From the NCBI GenBank assembly GCA_028282745.1, contig JANQHJ010000022.1, forward strand, positions 1-38,019: a stretch of DNA of 38,019 bases, read 5' to 3'. Under the pieces are notes generated by a model, which was not told the origin of the DNA, did not search any database, and saw only the letters and a program-made list of their open reading frames with translations. The position numbers and the translations under genes are program-made. Positions 25,196 to 33,115 of this stretch are shown one piece after another. This stretch comes from Sedimentisphaerales bacterium (GTDB lineage Bacteria; Planctomycetota; Phycisphaerae; Sedimentisphaerales; Anaerobacaceae). Each line of letters opens with the position of its first letter. The stretch's first letter is position 1.

Positions 25196-25215
25196 GGGGC
25201 TGTAGCTACAGCCCC
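25196..25215 (+). terminator. Hairpin between PEP-CTERM and dockerin genes, possible attenuator
   Basis: GGGGCTGTAGCTACAGCCCC is a perfect 20-base palindrome that folds as an 8-base-pair stem with loop AGCT. A T-rich but interrupted run (GTTCATTATTTTATT) follows. It lies 35 bases after the PEP-CTERM stop and 30 before the next start, so it could lower expression of the downstream genes. Confidence 0.55.
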
Positions 25216-25245
25216 GTTCATTATTTTATTGATAGTGATTACCTG

Positions 25246-26364
25246 ATGTTTAGAAATTATTGTATATATGCCGCTGTGATGCTGTTAATTATCGGCTTTG
25301 ATTCTACAGCCTATAAGTATGACCCTAACGATTTTGCGATGGAAGTTGTCGACTACGTTGAGGGCACGGATATGGATGTAGATTATATCGACGGTAATGA
25401 TTTCAATAACCCTAACAACGCACTGGGCAGGCCCACCATTGATACAACAGGTGACGGTTGGTACATAACACCATGGGATCAGAATGTGCCGGTTGTGAGC
25501 GTTTATGCACCTTTTAGAGCCTATGAGATGGTTTCAGTAGGCTTGGGCGGGCGGCTAATCTTGAAATTCAACCATAATGTCTCAGACGATGAAAATAATC
25601 CACACGGTATAGATTTTATAATTTTCGGTAATGCCCTGCAGGAGATCGGCGGTGAGGATCCTTGGCTTAATGGAGATCCAAACAATTTTACGATAGACTC
25701 TAATGATGTAATAGAAGATGACGGCTGGGTATGGGTCAGTCAGACAGGTGATATTAACGAGCCCAATGATTGGTATAAGTTCCCTGCTAATCATTTCGCT
25801 GACAGGTGGGCTCCTACTTTCGGCAGGATTTATGATCCGTGTAATCCTGACACCAATATCGGCACATGGAACCTGTGGTGGGGTGAGCCTACCAATCCAC
25901 TGATACCGCTGGCCCCGAACCTTACACCGGATGATTTTATGGGTGAGACAGTGGCGTATATGTCACAAGTTTACGGAAAATCAGCTGGAGGATCGGGATT
26001 CGATCTGCAGTGGCTTGATGCCAACGACTATAATGACTTGGCGGTTGACCCCAATACGGGGCGTAAATGGATAAGATACATTCGGATCGAGGATGATGGT
26101 TACTATGTACCAGAAGTAGATGCTGTCTCGGATGTGGCTTGTTGCGGTGACTACAAGCACCCGTTCCCGGCTGGTGATATAGATAAAAACTGCCGGGTTA
26201 ATTTCTATGACCTTAAGCTTTTGGCAGACTACTGGCTCTACGACATAACTGGGCCGGGGCAGCCAGCTAATGACGCTGACATTTATGATGATGACGAAAT
26301 AGACTTCAAGGATTTTTCAATATTGGCCCAAACCTGGTTGATGTGCACGTGGCAATGTCAATAA
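25246..26364 (+). CDS. Secreted surface protein with C-terminal dockerin-like repeats
   Basis: A 372-residue exported protein. A signal peptide (about 1-22) precedes a beta-rich domain at about 25-300 with the elements SVGLGGRLILKFNHNV, GIDFIIFGNAL, DDGWVWVS, WYKF and, at the end, WIRYIRI...VPEVDAVSDVA. From memory this order matches 'cell surface protein' families found in B12-riboswitch loci of Bacteroidetes and other groups; unverified. Two dockerin-type calcium loops end the protein: GDIDKNCRVNFYDLKLLADY (309-328) and NDADIYDDDEIDFKDFSILA (342-361), each followed by a short W-L helix. No strong ribosome site precedes the ATG at 25246; the frame opens earlier, but upstream starts would overlap the preceding gene and the hairpin. 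Confidence 0.75.
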   Translation: MFRNYCIYAAVMLLIIGFDSTAYKYDPNDFAMEVVDYVEGTDMDVDYIDGNDFNNPNNALGRPTIDTTGDGWYITPWDQNVPVVSVYAPFRAYEMVSVGLGGRLILKFNHNVSDDENNPHGIDFIIFGNALQEIGGEDPWLNGDPNNFTIDSNDVIEDDGWVWVSQTGDINEPNDWYKFPANHFADRWAPTFGRIYDPCNPDTNIGTWNLWWGEPTNPLIPLAPNLTPDDFMGETVAYMSQVYGKSAGGSGFDLQWLDANDYNDLAVDPNTGRKWIRYIRIEDDGYYVPEVDAVSDVACCGDYKHPFPAGDIDKNCRVNFYDLKLLADYWLYDITGPGQPANDADIYDDDEIDFKDFSILAQTWLMCTWQCQ

Positions 26365-26392
26365 GTACGCTCGATCAAGGAGGATAATAACC

Positions 26393-27187
26393 ATGAAGAA
26401 CAAAGGCTTTACTCTAATAGAGTTACTTGTTGTTATATCAGTAATCGCAGTGCTGATGTCGATGTTGGTGCCCTGCCTTGGTATGGCCCGTAAGAAATGT
26501 CAGGCTGTTAGCTGTCAAAGCAATTTGAGGCAATTCGTTTTCGCGGCACAGACATATGCGGCAAATAACAATGACTTTTATCCACCGAGCCGAATAAGAA
26601 CAACAGCAGACGAAGGTAAAGATATCTTTTGGGATTTTATACACTTCGAGACATCAAGCAGCAGTTCAAATGCTCAAGGAGCAGGTGGCACGCCACAGGC
26701 GGTAATTACCGAGCCGGGTTTGCTCTGGCTCGGAGATACAATTCAAAAAGTACAGCAATGTCCTGTATATAAAGGTTTGTCGAACACACCTTACGATCCT
26801 TTCACAGGTTACAATTATAACACCAGCTATATAGGGCATTACAATCCGGACAGACGAATATATACCTCTAAAGTAACACAAGTTAGAAGAGCAGATAATT
26901 GCATTATATTCGGTGATGGTGAATTTTATAGTGGAGCGAATAAATTTATGCGTTCACCGTTCAAAAGCCCAAAAGATGGGTTTTCTTTTCGCGAGGGAGG
27001 AACACAAGGATTCAGGCATAATGAGAAAACCAATATAGCCTGGTGTGACGGGCATGTTAGCTCTCAAAAAGAATACTATACCGAGACACTTCCTAAAGGT
27101 CAGAAAAAAATCGAAAAGCATAACAAAACAGCGCAGGTCAAGACAGGCTTTATCTCTGCCGACAATAGTGCTTATGATTTGAAATAA
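26393..27187 (+). CDS. Type II secretion-like pseudopilin, H-X9-DG type
   Basis: A 264-residue prepilin-like protein. KGFTLIELLVVISVIAVL at residues 4-21 is a type III prepilin signal: cleavage after the glycine and methylation at F, with E at position 5 of the mature protein. A C-terminal H-X9-DG motif (HNEKTNIAWCDG near residues 212-223) is the hallmark of a pseudopilin family greatly expanded in Planctomycetota and Lentisphaerae. Mature function is unknown; members are thought to form surface or periplasmic pseudopili. AAGGAGG lies 9 bases before the ATG. It starts 28 bases after the dockerin gene, so it probably belongs to the riboswitch operon. Four cysteines in the mature part may pair. 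Confidence 0.88.
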   Translation: MKNKGFTLIELLVVISVIAVLMSMLVPCLGMARKKCQAVSCQSNLRQFVFAAQTYAANNNDFYPPSRIRTTADEGKDIFWDFIHFETSSSSSNAQGAGGTPQAVITEPGLLWLGDTIQKVQQCPVYKGLSNTPYDPFTGYNYNTSYIGHYNPDRRIYTSKVTQVRRADNCIIFGDGEFYSGANKFMRSPFKSPKDGFSFREGGTQGFRHNEKTNIAWCDGHVSSQKEYYTETLPKGQKKIEKHNKTAQVKTGFISADNSAYDLK

Positions 27188-27213
27188 AGTCACCCAAAAG
27201 CTACAATAGCCGT

Positions 27214-27969
27214 ATGGTAAAGGCAAAGTTAAATAAGGCTTTCTCCGTTTTATGGCACAGTGTTAATCATCTCCTATGGCCTTGTGTCTGCATTAACTGT
27301 AAGGCACACATCGCTGAAACGGATGACCATCTTTGTAACAAATGCTGGGAGGAACTTTTAAGCTGCACCAGTGGATTTTACTGCCCTACCTGCGGATGTG
27401 ATACAACGCCCTACGGCTTAGTCAATAATAGATGTCCAGCCTGTCATGATAGAGAATTTCATTTTGATGGACTAGCTCGGGTTGGCATTTATAGAGATGC
27501 CCTTAGGGATTTAACCCTTGGCTTTAAAAATGATGTTTGTGAGCTTGATCTTTTATTAGGTAAATTAGTGACAGCGGCTTTATCCGGAGTGGGATTCACC
27601 CAACATATTGATTTTTTTGCACCGGTGCCACTACACTGGATAAGGCGATTTAATCGCGGTTATAACCAATCTCATTTGATTGCGAAACGACTGAGGTTCA
27701 AAACCACACAAATTAACACTGATCTCGTGAGAATCCGCAATACCAAACCTCAAATCACATCAGCCAGTATTAGTAAGAGGATGCGGAATGTTGCAGGGGC
27801 CTTTGCAGTTAGAAAAGGACACCGTTTTAAAGACAAAACCATCTGTCTGGTGGACGACATTAAAACAACAGGGGCAACACTGAATGAATGCGCTAAAGTA
27901 TTAAAAGAGGCAGGTGCCGTAAAGGTTTACGCAGTGGTTATAGCAGTAGCTGGCCAGAATCAGAATTAA
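27214..27969 (+). CDS. ComF family phosphoribosyltransferase-like protein
   Basis: A 251-residue ComFC/GntX-type protein. The N-terminal third carries paired cysteines, CVCINC, CNKC, CPTC and CPAC, consistent with zinc ribbons. The C-terminal PRTase fold has the PRPP-binding motif CLVDDIKTTGATL near residues 210-222, and RRFNRGYNQSHLIAK is the ComF signature. The family is needed for DNA uptake in competent bacteria, though its exact activity is unclear and most members lie in genomes not known to be competent. It starts 26 bases after the pseudopilin, without a clear ribosome site. Co-transcription with it is plausible and fits a pilus/DNA-uptake theme, but this may be chance. Confidence 0.88.
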   Translation: MVKAKLNKAFSVLWHSVNHLLWPCVCINCKAHIAETDDHLCNKCWEELLSCTSGFYCPTCGCDTTPYGLVNNRCPACHDREFHFDGLARVGIYRDALRDLTLGFKNDVCELDLLLGKLVTAALSGVGFTQHIDFFAPVPLHWIRRFNRGYNQSHLIAKRLRFKTTQINTDLVRIRNTKPQITSASISKRMRNVAGAFAVRKGHRFKDKTICLVDDIKTTGATLNECAKVLKEAGAVKVYAVVIAVAGQNQN

Positions 27970-28022
27970 TCAGTCAATATCTTGTCACTCCAAGCATAAT
28001 TGAAATACTACTGATTCAAAAT

Positions 28023-28799
28023 CTACAGCCGTTCATACTTGATGGCTGCTTTATGCATTCCGTTAATTCTGTCACCTTTTACTATAGCTGGAGAATACCG
28101 CTCATTACGCGGCTGGAGCCTGATAGTTCCATCCTTTTCAAAAAATACCCGCTTAAAGGTTGTTTCGCCTGAACCCTCAAAATTAATAAAACAGTCATCG
28201 CCGTTTTTAACTTCAAGTTCAGGCGAGAATACAATTATGTCACCTTCTATGAATTTCGGCTCCATGGCATCACCAACAATTCTAACAGCAAAAGCATTTG
28301 GATCGTGAATGTCCGGACAGCGAACATAATCATGAGCGATACCAACAGGATAATCTACGCTTTCAAAGTCTGTAGGGTATCCCTCACCGACTTTATTAAT
28401 GACAGGAACTACCTTCCCGGGAGATATTTCAGTCTTTGTTTTTTTCTTTGTGATTTTATGTCCAGAGAGGATTTTCTTGATCTTCTTTGCATCCCCCTTC
28501 GAATCGATCACTTCCTTTAGCAGGACACGCAGTTTCTGGTTCTCCGCTTCAGCCGATTCATAATTCTCGCGAACATCACTTGGCATGCGTTCAACATGAG
28601 CCATATGAAGTAACATGCCAGAATCGAACTCCAACACTTGTTCGAGCTTTCTGAGCAGTTCATCACTCGGCGGATTGTTGACCTTGCCGGTCTCGACCGT
28701 AGAGAGATAAGGTTTACTGAATCCGGTTCGTCGGCCCACTTCATCTAAAGTAAGCTTCAACTCTTCTCTTCGCTTTCTTAGTATTTGTCCTAGTGCCAT
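28023..28799 (-). CDS. XRE-type regulator with S24/LexA-like domain lacking the catalytic serine
   Basis: A 258-residue repressor-like protein. The helix-turn-helix spans about 1-65 (LTLDEVGRRTGFSKPYLSTV). A charged linker follows to about 128, then a LexA/CI-type S24 fold. The usual GDSM motif reads GDAMEP at 176-181, so the nucleophile serine is alanine (codon GCC). The lysine partner appears kept (TTFKRVFF, K216). The cleavage-site region reads INKVGEGYP, with VG in place of the usual AG. Self-cleavage should not be possible, so the fold probably serves dimerisation or ligand sensing. No SOS box or obvious operator was seen. The target genes are unknown; it is divergent from comF's direction and stands alone. 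Confidence 0.88.
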   Translation of the reverse strand: MALGQILRKRREELKLTLDEVGRRTGFSKPYLSTVETGKVNNPPSDELLRKLEQVLEFDSGMLLHMAHVERMPSDVRENYESAEAENQKLRVLLKEVIDSKGDAKKIKKILSGHKITKKKTKTEISPGKVVPVINKVGEGYPTDFESVDYPVGIAHDYVRCPDIHDPNAFAVRIVGDAMEPKFIEGDIIVFSPELEVKNGDDCFINFEGSGETTFKRVFFEKDGTIRLQPRNERYSPAIVKGDRINGMHKAAIKYERL

Positions 28800-28935
28800 A
28801 ATGGATCATTCTACCAAAGTTTTTGTATAAAACAATGAAAAGTTTAGCAAATTAATAACATTTTCACATAAAGCCTTTACTACCACAGCTTTACATCGCT
28901 CACACCTCAGTTAACATTACTAATTTTCGTGAAAT

Positions 28936-29490
28936 TTATATACTTTTCAAGAGAATTTTTATAGCTAATGCGACAAGAATAATGCCACCAGCAGCTTCGA
29001 TCCTGTTTTCAAAGAAGTGGCCGAATCTTTGGCCGATATAAACTCCGACATATGAAAGAATGAAAGTTATAATTCCAATAAGCAAGGCTGGAAAGAATAT
29101 CACATTTTGAACAAGAGAAAGTGTTATACCAACAGCTAATGCATCTATGCTGGTCGCAATCGAAAGAGCTATGAGAATAAATAAACGTGATTCAGCGTTT
29201 TGCTTGTTGTCGGTTTTTAATTTTGTGGATTCGTAAATCATTTTCATACCCATTGCAAGCAGCAAGCCAAACGCGATCCAGTTTGCCCAGTCAACAACAT
29301 AATGCCTGATAGTCAATCCGCAGAAATAGCCCACTATAGGCATCAAAGCCTGGAAGCCACCAAACAGAAGTGCAACCTTAAAGGCATACTTTAAATGCAG
29401 TCGTCTGCAAGCCCCACCTTCAACAATTGCAACGGCAAATGCGTCCATTGCCAAAGCTACAGCCATAGTTATGATGGTAATATAATACAT
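28936..29490 (-). CDS. mntP: MntP-family manganese efflux pump
   Basis: A 184-residue membrane protein with six predicted helices in two related halves. Each half has an aspartate in the first helix: ALAMDAFAVAI near residue 16 and ATSIDALAVGI near residue 116. This is the MntP (YebN) signature; the family exports Mn2+ and prevents manganese toxicity. Length is normal. AAGGTGA lies 7 bases before the ATG. In many bacteria mntP is under a yybP-ykoY manganese riboswitch. I looked in the 125-base gap upstream and saw no such motif. Confidence 0.88.
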   Translation of the reverse strand: MYYITIITMAVALAMDAFAVAIVEGGACRRLHLKYAFKVALLFGGFQALMPIVGYFCGLTIRHYVVDWANWIAFGLLLAMGMKMIYESTKLKTDNKQNAESRLFILIALSIATSIDALAVGITLSLVQNVIFFPALLIGIITFILSYVGVYIGQRFGHFFENRIEAAGGIILVALAIKILLKSI

Positions 29491-29615
29491 AATGAATCAC
29501 CTTATTGGGTGAATTCAAAAAACAGGTCACCGGTATAAGTACCATTTGCCTGATTTTCTGCCTGATGCGCGATAGAAATCCCATTCAACAATCCTTCATA
29601 TAAGAAATTCATCAA

Positions 29616-31121
29616 TCAGCTAAGTAGTTTATTTAATTGCTTTTTAATGTCTTTCTGCTCAATTCTCGGATCGTTATATTTTTGGCTATATTCAATTAGC
29701 TGTTTTGCAAGCTTTTGAGCCGTTTCTTTATAGTCGGGATTGTTGTAAAAATTGGTCAGTTCATCAGGGTCTTTCTGCAAATCGAACAGCCATGGATCAT
29801 CACCTGGGCTATAAACAAGCTTATGTCGTTTTGTGACTGCAGCCAGCCAGTTATTATCATCTTTACCAGAAATATGACCTGTTCCTCGAATAAAAGTGAT
29901 GTCATTCCAACTTTTTGGTGTTCTACCAGTTGTAAATATCGCACTGGCATCGCGGCCCTGCTCTGTTTGGGCCGTTGGGATTTTCATCATAGCAAGTACT
30001 GTCGGCAAAAAATCAACGCAACTAAGTGTTTCTTTAATAACCGTGCCGGCTTTTACCTTCTTCGGATAATATAGAATAAATGGCACTTTGGCAGAGGCTT
30101 CGAATGGCACGCCTTTATTATCCCGGCTATGTTCGCCACAGAGATCGCCATGGTCAGATGTGAAAACAATAATCGTGTTATCGAAAAGGCCTTGAGTACG
30201 AAGGTAATTTAAAATCTTACCAACGTTATCGTCAATGCATTTTACCATTCCGAAATACTGCGACATTGCTTTAGGGCCAATTGTCTTTTTAGCTTTCTTA
30301 GCCCAGCTTGGTAAATTTTTCGCATCTTTTGTCGCTGTGCGAGGCTTTTGAAAATCCAGTTCCTTGTACATAGTATCATAAGGAGCTCGAACGGAATTGG
30401 GGCCGTGTGGATCAGGGATGCTGACCATATAACAGAAGGGCTTGTTTTTATGAGCTTTGATGAACTCGATAGTTTTTTGTGCCAGGAAATCCGTCGTAAA
30501 GTTTTTTTCATTTGCGCCCTTGATCGAGTAGCTGGGCTTGCCCTTTTGGTCCCTGGCTGCAATCCTTGGACCATCAGGAGTATCTTCAAGCTGCTTCCAA
30601 TGGCCCCGGTTGAACATATAAAGATTGTCTTCAAAGCCGAACCTTCGTTTAGGAGTCCACTGTGGTTTGCCGGTACCGTCCAAATGCCATTTACCAGCAT
30701 AGCCTGTCGCATATCCTTTTCGGGCAAGTATCTCAGCAAAAGTAATAATTTCATCATCCATTGGTACGTTATTGACAATAACAGGAGTATTTTGTGGATA
30801 ACGCCCGGAAACAAATGATGCCCTGGAAGGTGAGCATACGGGAGTATTAGCGTAAAAACTCGTACATATAGCACCATTATCAGCGAGCCAATCGATGTTT
30901 GGAGTATCTACCTTTATCCCCATACCCCAGATAAAAGCCTGGTCAGGCGGCATTAATTTTCGATAACATCCCAACGTGCGAAAATTGTGCTCGTCCGTAT
31001 GAATAATAAGCAGGTTTGGATGTTTTAAAATTTCGATGCTGCCCGGTTTTCCAACACAAGCACCAATAGATAAACCAGATACCCCTGCCACAGTTCTTAA
31101 GAAATCACGCCTCGTAATCAT
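29616..31121 (-). CDS. Tat-exported type I sulfatase (CSPSR)
   Basis: A 501-residue sulfatase. RRDFLR at residues 4-9 with a hydrophobic stretch ending IGAC gives a twin-arginine signal, perhaps with a lipobox cysteine at 21. The formylglycine motif is CSPSRASFVSGRYP, with the modified cysteine C96 and R100. HTDEHNFRTLG (41-51) and FTSDHGD supply metal-binding residues, and GKWHLDG follows the expected spacing. It removes sulfate esters, probably from algal or mucin-like glycans; the sugar cannot be told. Maturation needs a radical-SAM anSME or similar enzyme, not present here. It starts 23 bases after the other sulfatase, and AGGGG precedes the ATG. Confidence 0.92.
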   Translation of the reverse strand: MITRRDFLRTVAGVSGLSIGACVGKPGSIEILKHPNLLIIHTDEHNFRTLGCYRKLMPPDQAFIWGMGIKVDTPNIDWLADNGAICTSFYANTPVCSPSRASFVSGRYPQNTPVIVNNVPMDDEIITFAEILARKGYATGYAGKWHLDGTGKPQWTPKRRFGFEDNLYMFNRGHWKQLEDTPDGPRIAARDQKGKPSYSIKGANEKNFTTDFLAQKTIEFIKAHKNKPFCYMVSIPDPHGPNSVRAPYDTMYKELDFQKPRTATKDAKNLPSWAKKAKKTIGPKAMSQYFGMVKCIDDNVGKILNYLRTQGLFDNTIIVFTSDHGDLCGEHSRDNKGVPFEASAKVPFILYYPKKVKAGTVIKETLSCVDFLPTVLAMMKIPTAQTEQGRDASAIFTTGRTPKSWNDITFIRGTGHISGKDDNNWLAAVTKRHKLVYSPGDDPWLFDLQKDPDELTNFYNNPDYKETAQKLAKQLIEYSQKYNDPRIEQKDIKKQLNKLLS

Positions 31122-31144
31122 TTCACACCCCTATTAAAATTATT

Positions 31145-33022
31145 TCACGACCAGTTGAGATATTTCAGGCGACGTTTGACCTGTCTGCCTTGGGTTTTCA
31201 CATCATTAAGACTGAAGTTAAAGTCATAGCCAAATCCGCCGTCTCTCAAGTGTACAACATCATTAAGTATCAGGAGTGTTTCGGCCCCTGAGCTGGATTC
31301 CTTCAGAGCCTGTTTGAAAACAGGCTGCGGATCAATAGCTTTTATCATGCCAAGGAACTGAGCAGCACGGCAGCGAACAAGCAGGTTCCGATCCTTTGTC
31401 AATTGTGAGGCGATCTCTATAAGCCCCCTTGCTTCATCGCCAAAGCTCGCACAAACAGTAGCAGCCCAATATCGATCCAAAGTATCTTCAGACGCAAAAG
31501 CCTTTTTAATTTTTGGTTCAGCCTCTTTGTATGGAAGCACCATCAAGTCCGCAATATCAATATATTTTTTAATCCTTGCTTTGTTTTTCTGGCCAAATGC
31601 TATTGGATTAGAAGCAGCTTCTTCAATAAAAACGTTTTCCGGTAGAATACCAAGGTCAGGTAAATCAGTGACTATCTTTTTAAGACCTCCGCGAAGTTCC
31701 TGTAACTTCTTAGCAAATTTCGGATCGTTAGCCAGATTCTTTGTCTCATACGGATCTGCAGCAATGTCGTACAGCTCTTCAGGTGTTTTGGCTTCAAAAA
31801 ACTTTGCCTGTGCAGGATTTAATTTACCTTGCTGATAAAGACCATGCCACTGCTGGAACGCGTGCATAATATATCTGTAATTGCATTTCAGGCCATAAGG
31901 CAGGAATGGATCATAGTTGCGGATGTATTTGAAATTACCTTTTCGCAGTGTACGACTACGATAATACAACTCATCAAAGCGATCGGCATAGCCGAAGGCC
32001 TGATCTGATTTATTGACATGGCTAAGCTTAACGCCCGGGCCCATAAAAGGCTTACCATCAATAAGTGCAGGAATTTTTACTCCAGCTAAATTAAGAACGG
32101 TAGCTGAAAAATCAACAAAGCTAACAAAACCGGAAACTCGGCCGCCCCGCTTTTGTTGGCAAAGGTGTTTAAAGTTTTCAGGTATTCGCACTATGAGCGG
32201 AACATGGAGCCCGGTTTCAAAGACATAACCTTTGCTGCCCGCCAGGCAACCACCATTGTCACCAAAATAAAATATGAATGTGTCTTCAAGAACGCCGTCA
32301 TCTTTTAGCATTTTAATGATCTGGCCTGTCTCGTTATCAACATCAAGACAGCGGTCCTTGTGACGGGCGTATGTGTAACGCATTAAATCAGTATCTGGAT
32401 GGATGGGGCGAATTTTCATGTCGGCTGGGTCGTTCTTTAGCTGAGAGCCGACATCAGTAATTTTAAAATGGAGTTTACTTTCATGAGTTGTCGTAGTCGT
32501 TCTGACATGAAAGAATGGTGTATTCCGGGTTGGACGATTGCGCCAGGCATCAGGTTTTGCGTTGCCTTTGTCCCAGACATCCTTGGCCTGCTCACAGTTG
32601 TAATCCCTCTTGGTAGAATTAGTAGTATAGTAACCGGCATCACGCAGATAAGCAGGGAACATTCTCAGGCCATCCGGCATTGGAACGGATTTCAATCTGC
32701 GGTGATATTGAGTACCCATACGCGGGGCATAGCAGCCTGTTATTAAAGTTGAACGTGCCACAGAACATACCGGGGCGTTACAAAAAGCATGGTCGAAAAC
32801 CACTCCATCTTTAGCCATGGCTTCGATATTGGGTGTTGCAATTCCATCGCTGCCGTATAAACGCAAATGATGCTTTGCCTGATCCTCTGCCATAATCCAA
32901 AGGATGTTAGGCCTTTTTTTAATCCTGGCGCCCTGCTGGGCCAGACAACCGCCAGTCATACTATAAACACCGGTTGAAATAACAACTGTCTTTAAAAATT
33001 CCCTACGCCCCATTGTCTTCAT
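31145..33022 (-). CDS. Tat-exported sulfatase (CSVAR) with helical-repeat C-terminus
   Basis: A 625-residue sulfatase. RREFLK (6-11) opens a twin-arginine signal. The formylglycine motif is PVCSVARSTLITG, with C86 and R90. Valine replaces the usual proline/alanine at the third position of the motif, a variant I recall in many planctomycete sulfatases. NILWIMAEDQ (39-48) and FYFGDNGG supply metal ligands. After the sulfatase fold, from about residue 490, the chain turns helical with HEAT-like units (RYWAATVCASFGD, LLVRCRAAQFLGM), which could bind a partner or substrate. It is the first gene of a two-sulfatase operon. Confidence 0.9.
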   Translation of the reverse strand: MKTMGRREFLKTVVISTGVYSMTGGCLAQQGARIKKRPNILWIMAEDQAKHHLRLYGSDGIATPNIEAMAKDGVVFDHAFCNAPVCSVARSTLITGCYAPRMGTQYHRRLKSVPMPDGLRMFPAYLRDAGYYTTNSTKRDYNCEQAKDVWDKGNAKPDAWRNRPTRNTPFFHVRTTTTTHESKLHFKITDVGSQLKNDPADMKIRPIHPDTDLMRYTYARHKDRCLDVDNETGQIIKMLKDDGVLEDTFIFYFGDNGGCLAGSKGYVFETGLHVPLIVRIPENFKHLCQQKRGGRVSGFVSFVDFSATVLNLAGVKIPALIDGKPFMGPGVKLSHVNKSDQAFGYADRFDELYYRSRTLRKGNFKYIRNYDPFLPYGLKCNYRYIMHAFQQWHGLYQQGKLNPAQAKFFEAKTPEELYDIAADPYETKNLANDPKFAKKLQELRGGLKKIVTDLPDLGILPENVFIEEAASNPIAFGQKNKARIKKYIDIADLMVLPYKEAEPKIKKAFASEDTLDRYWAATVCASFGDEARGLIEIASQLTKDRNLLVRCRAAQFLGMIKAIDPQPVFKQALKESSSGAETLLILNDVVHLRDGGFGYDFNFSLNDVKTQGRQVKRRLKYLNWS

Positions 33023-33115
33023 AGATCAGCCTTTTTAAAAAGTAATCTTCACTCATCAAGCATTTTTAATCTTAGGAACGATTATAAGCTCAATTTTATT
33101 TCGTTTCAATCGCGA

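Noticed and set aside
24907-25245. An upstream extension of the dockerin protein frame into the PEP-CTERM gene
   Set aside because: The extension overlaps the PEP-CTERM coding region in another frame and crosses the hairpin at 25196-25215. A proper signal peptide starts at 25246.
29491-29615. A yybP-ykoY manganese riboswitch before mntP
   Set aside because: The conserved elements of that motif are not visible on the minus strand, and the gap is short.
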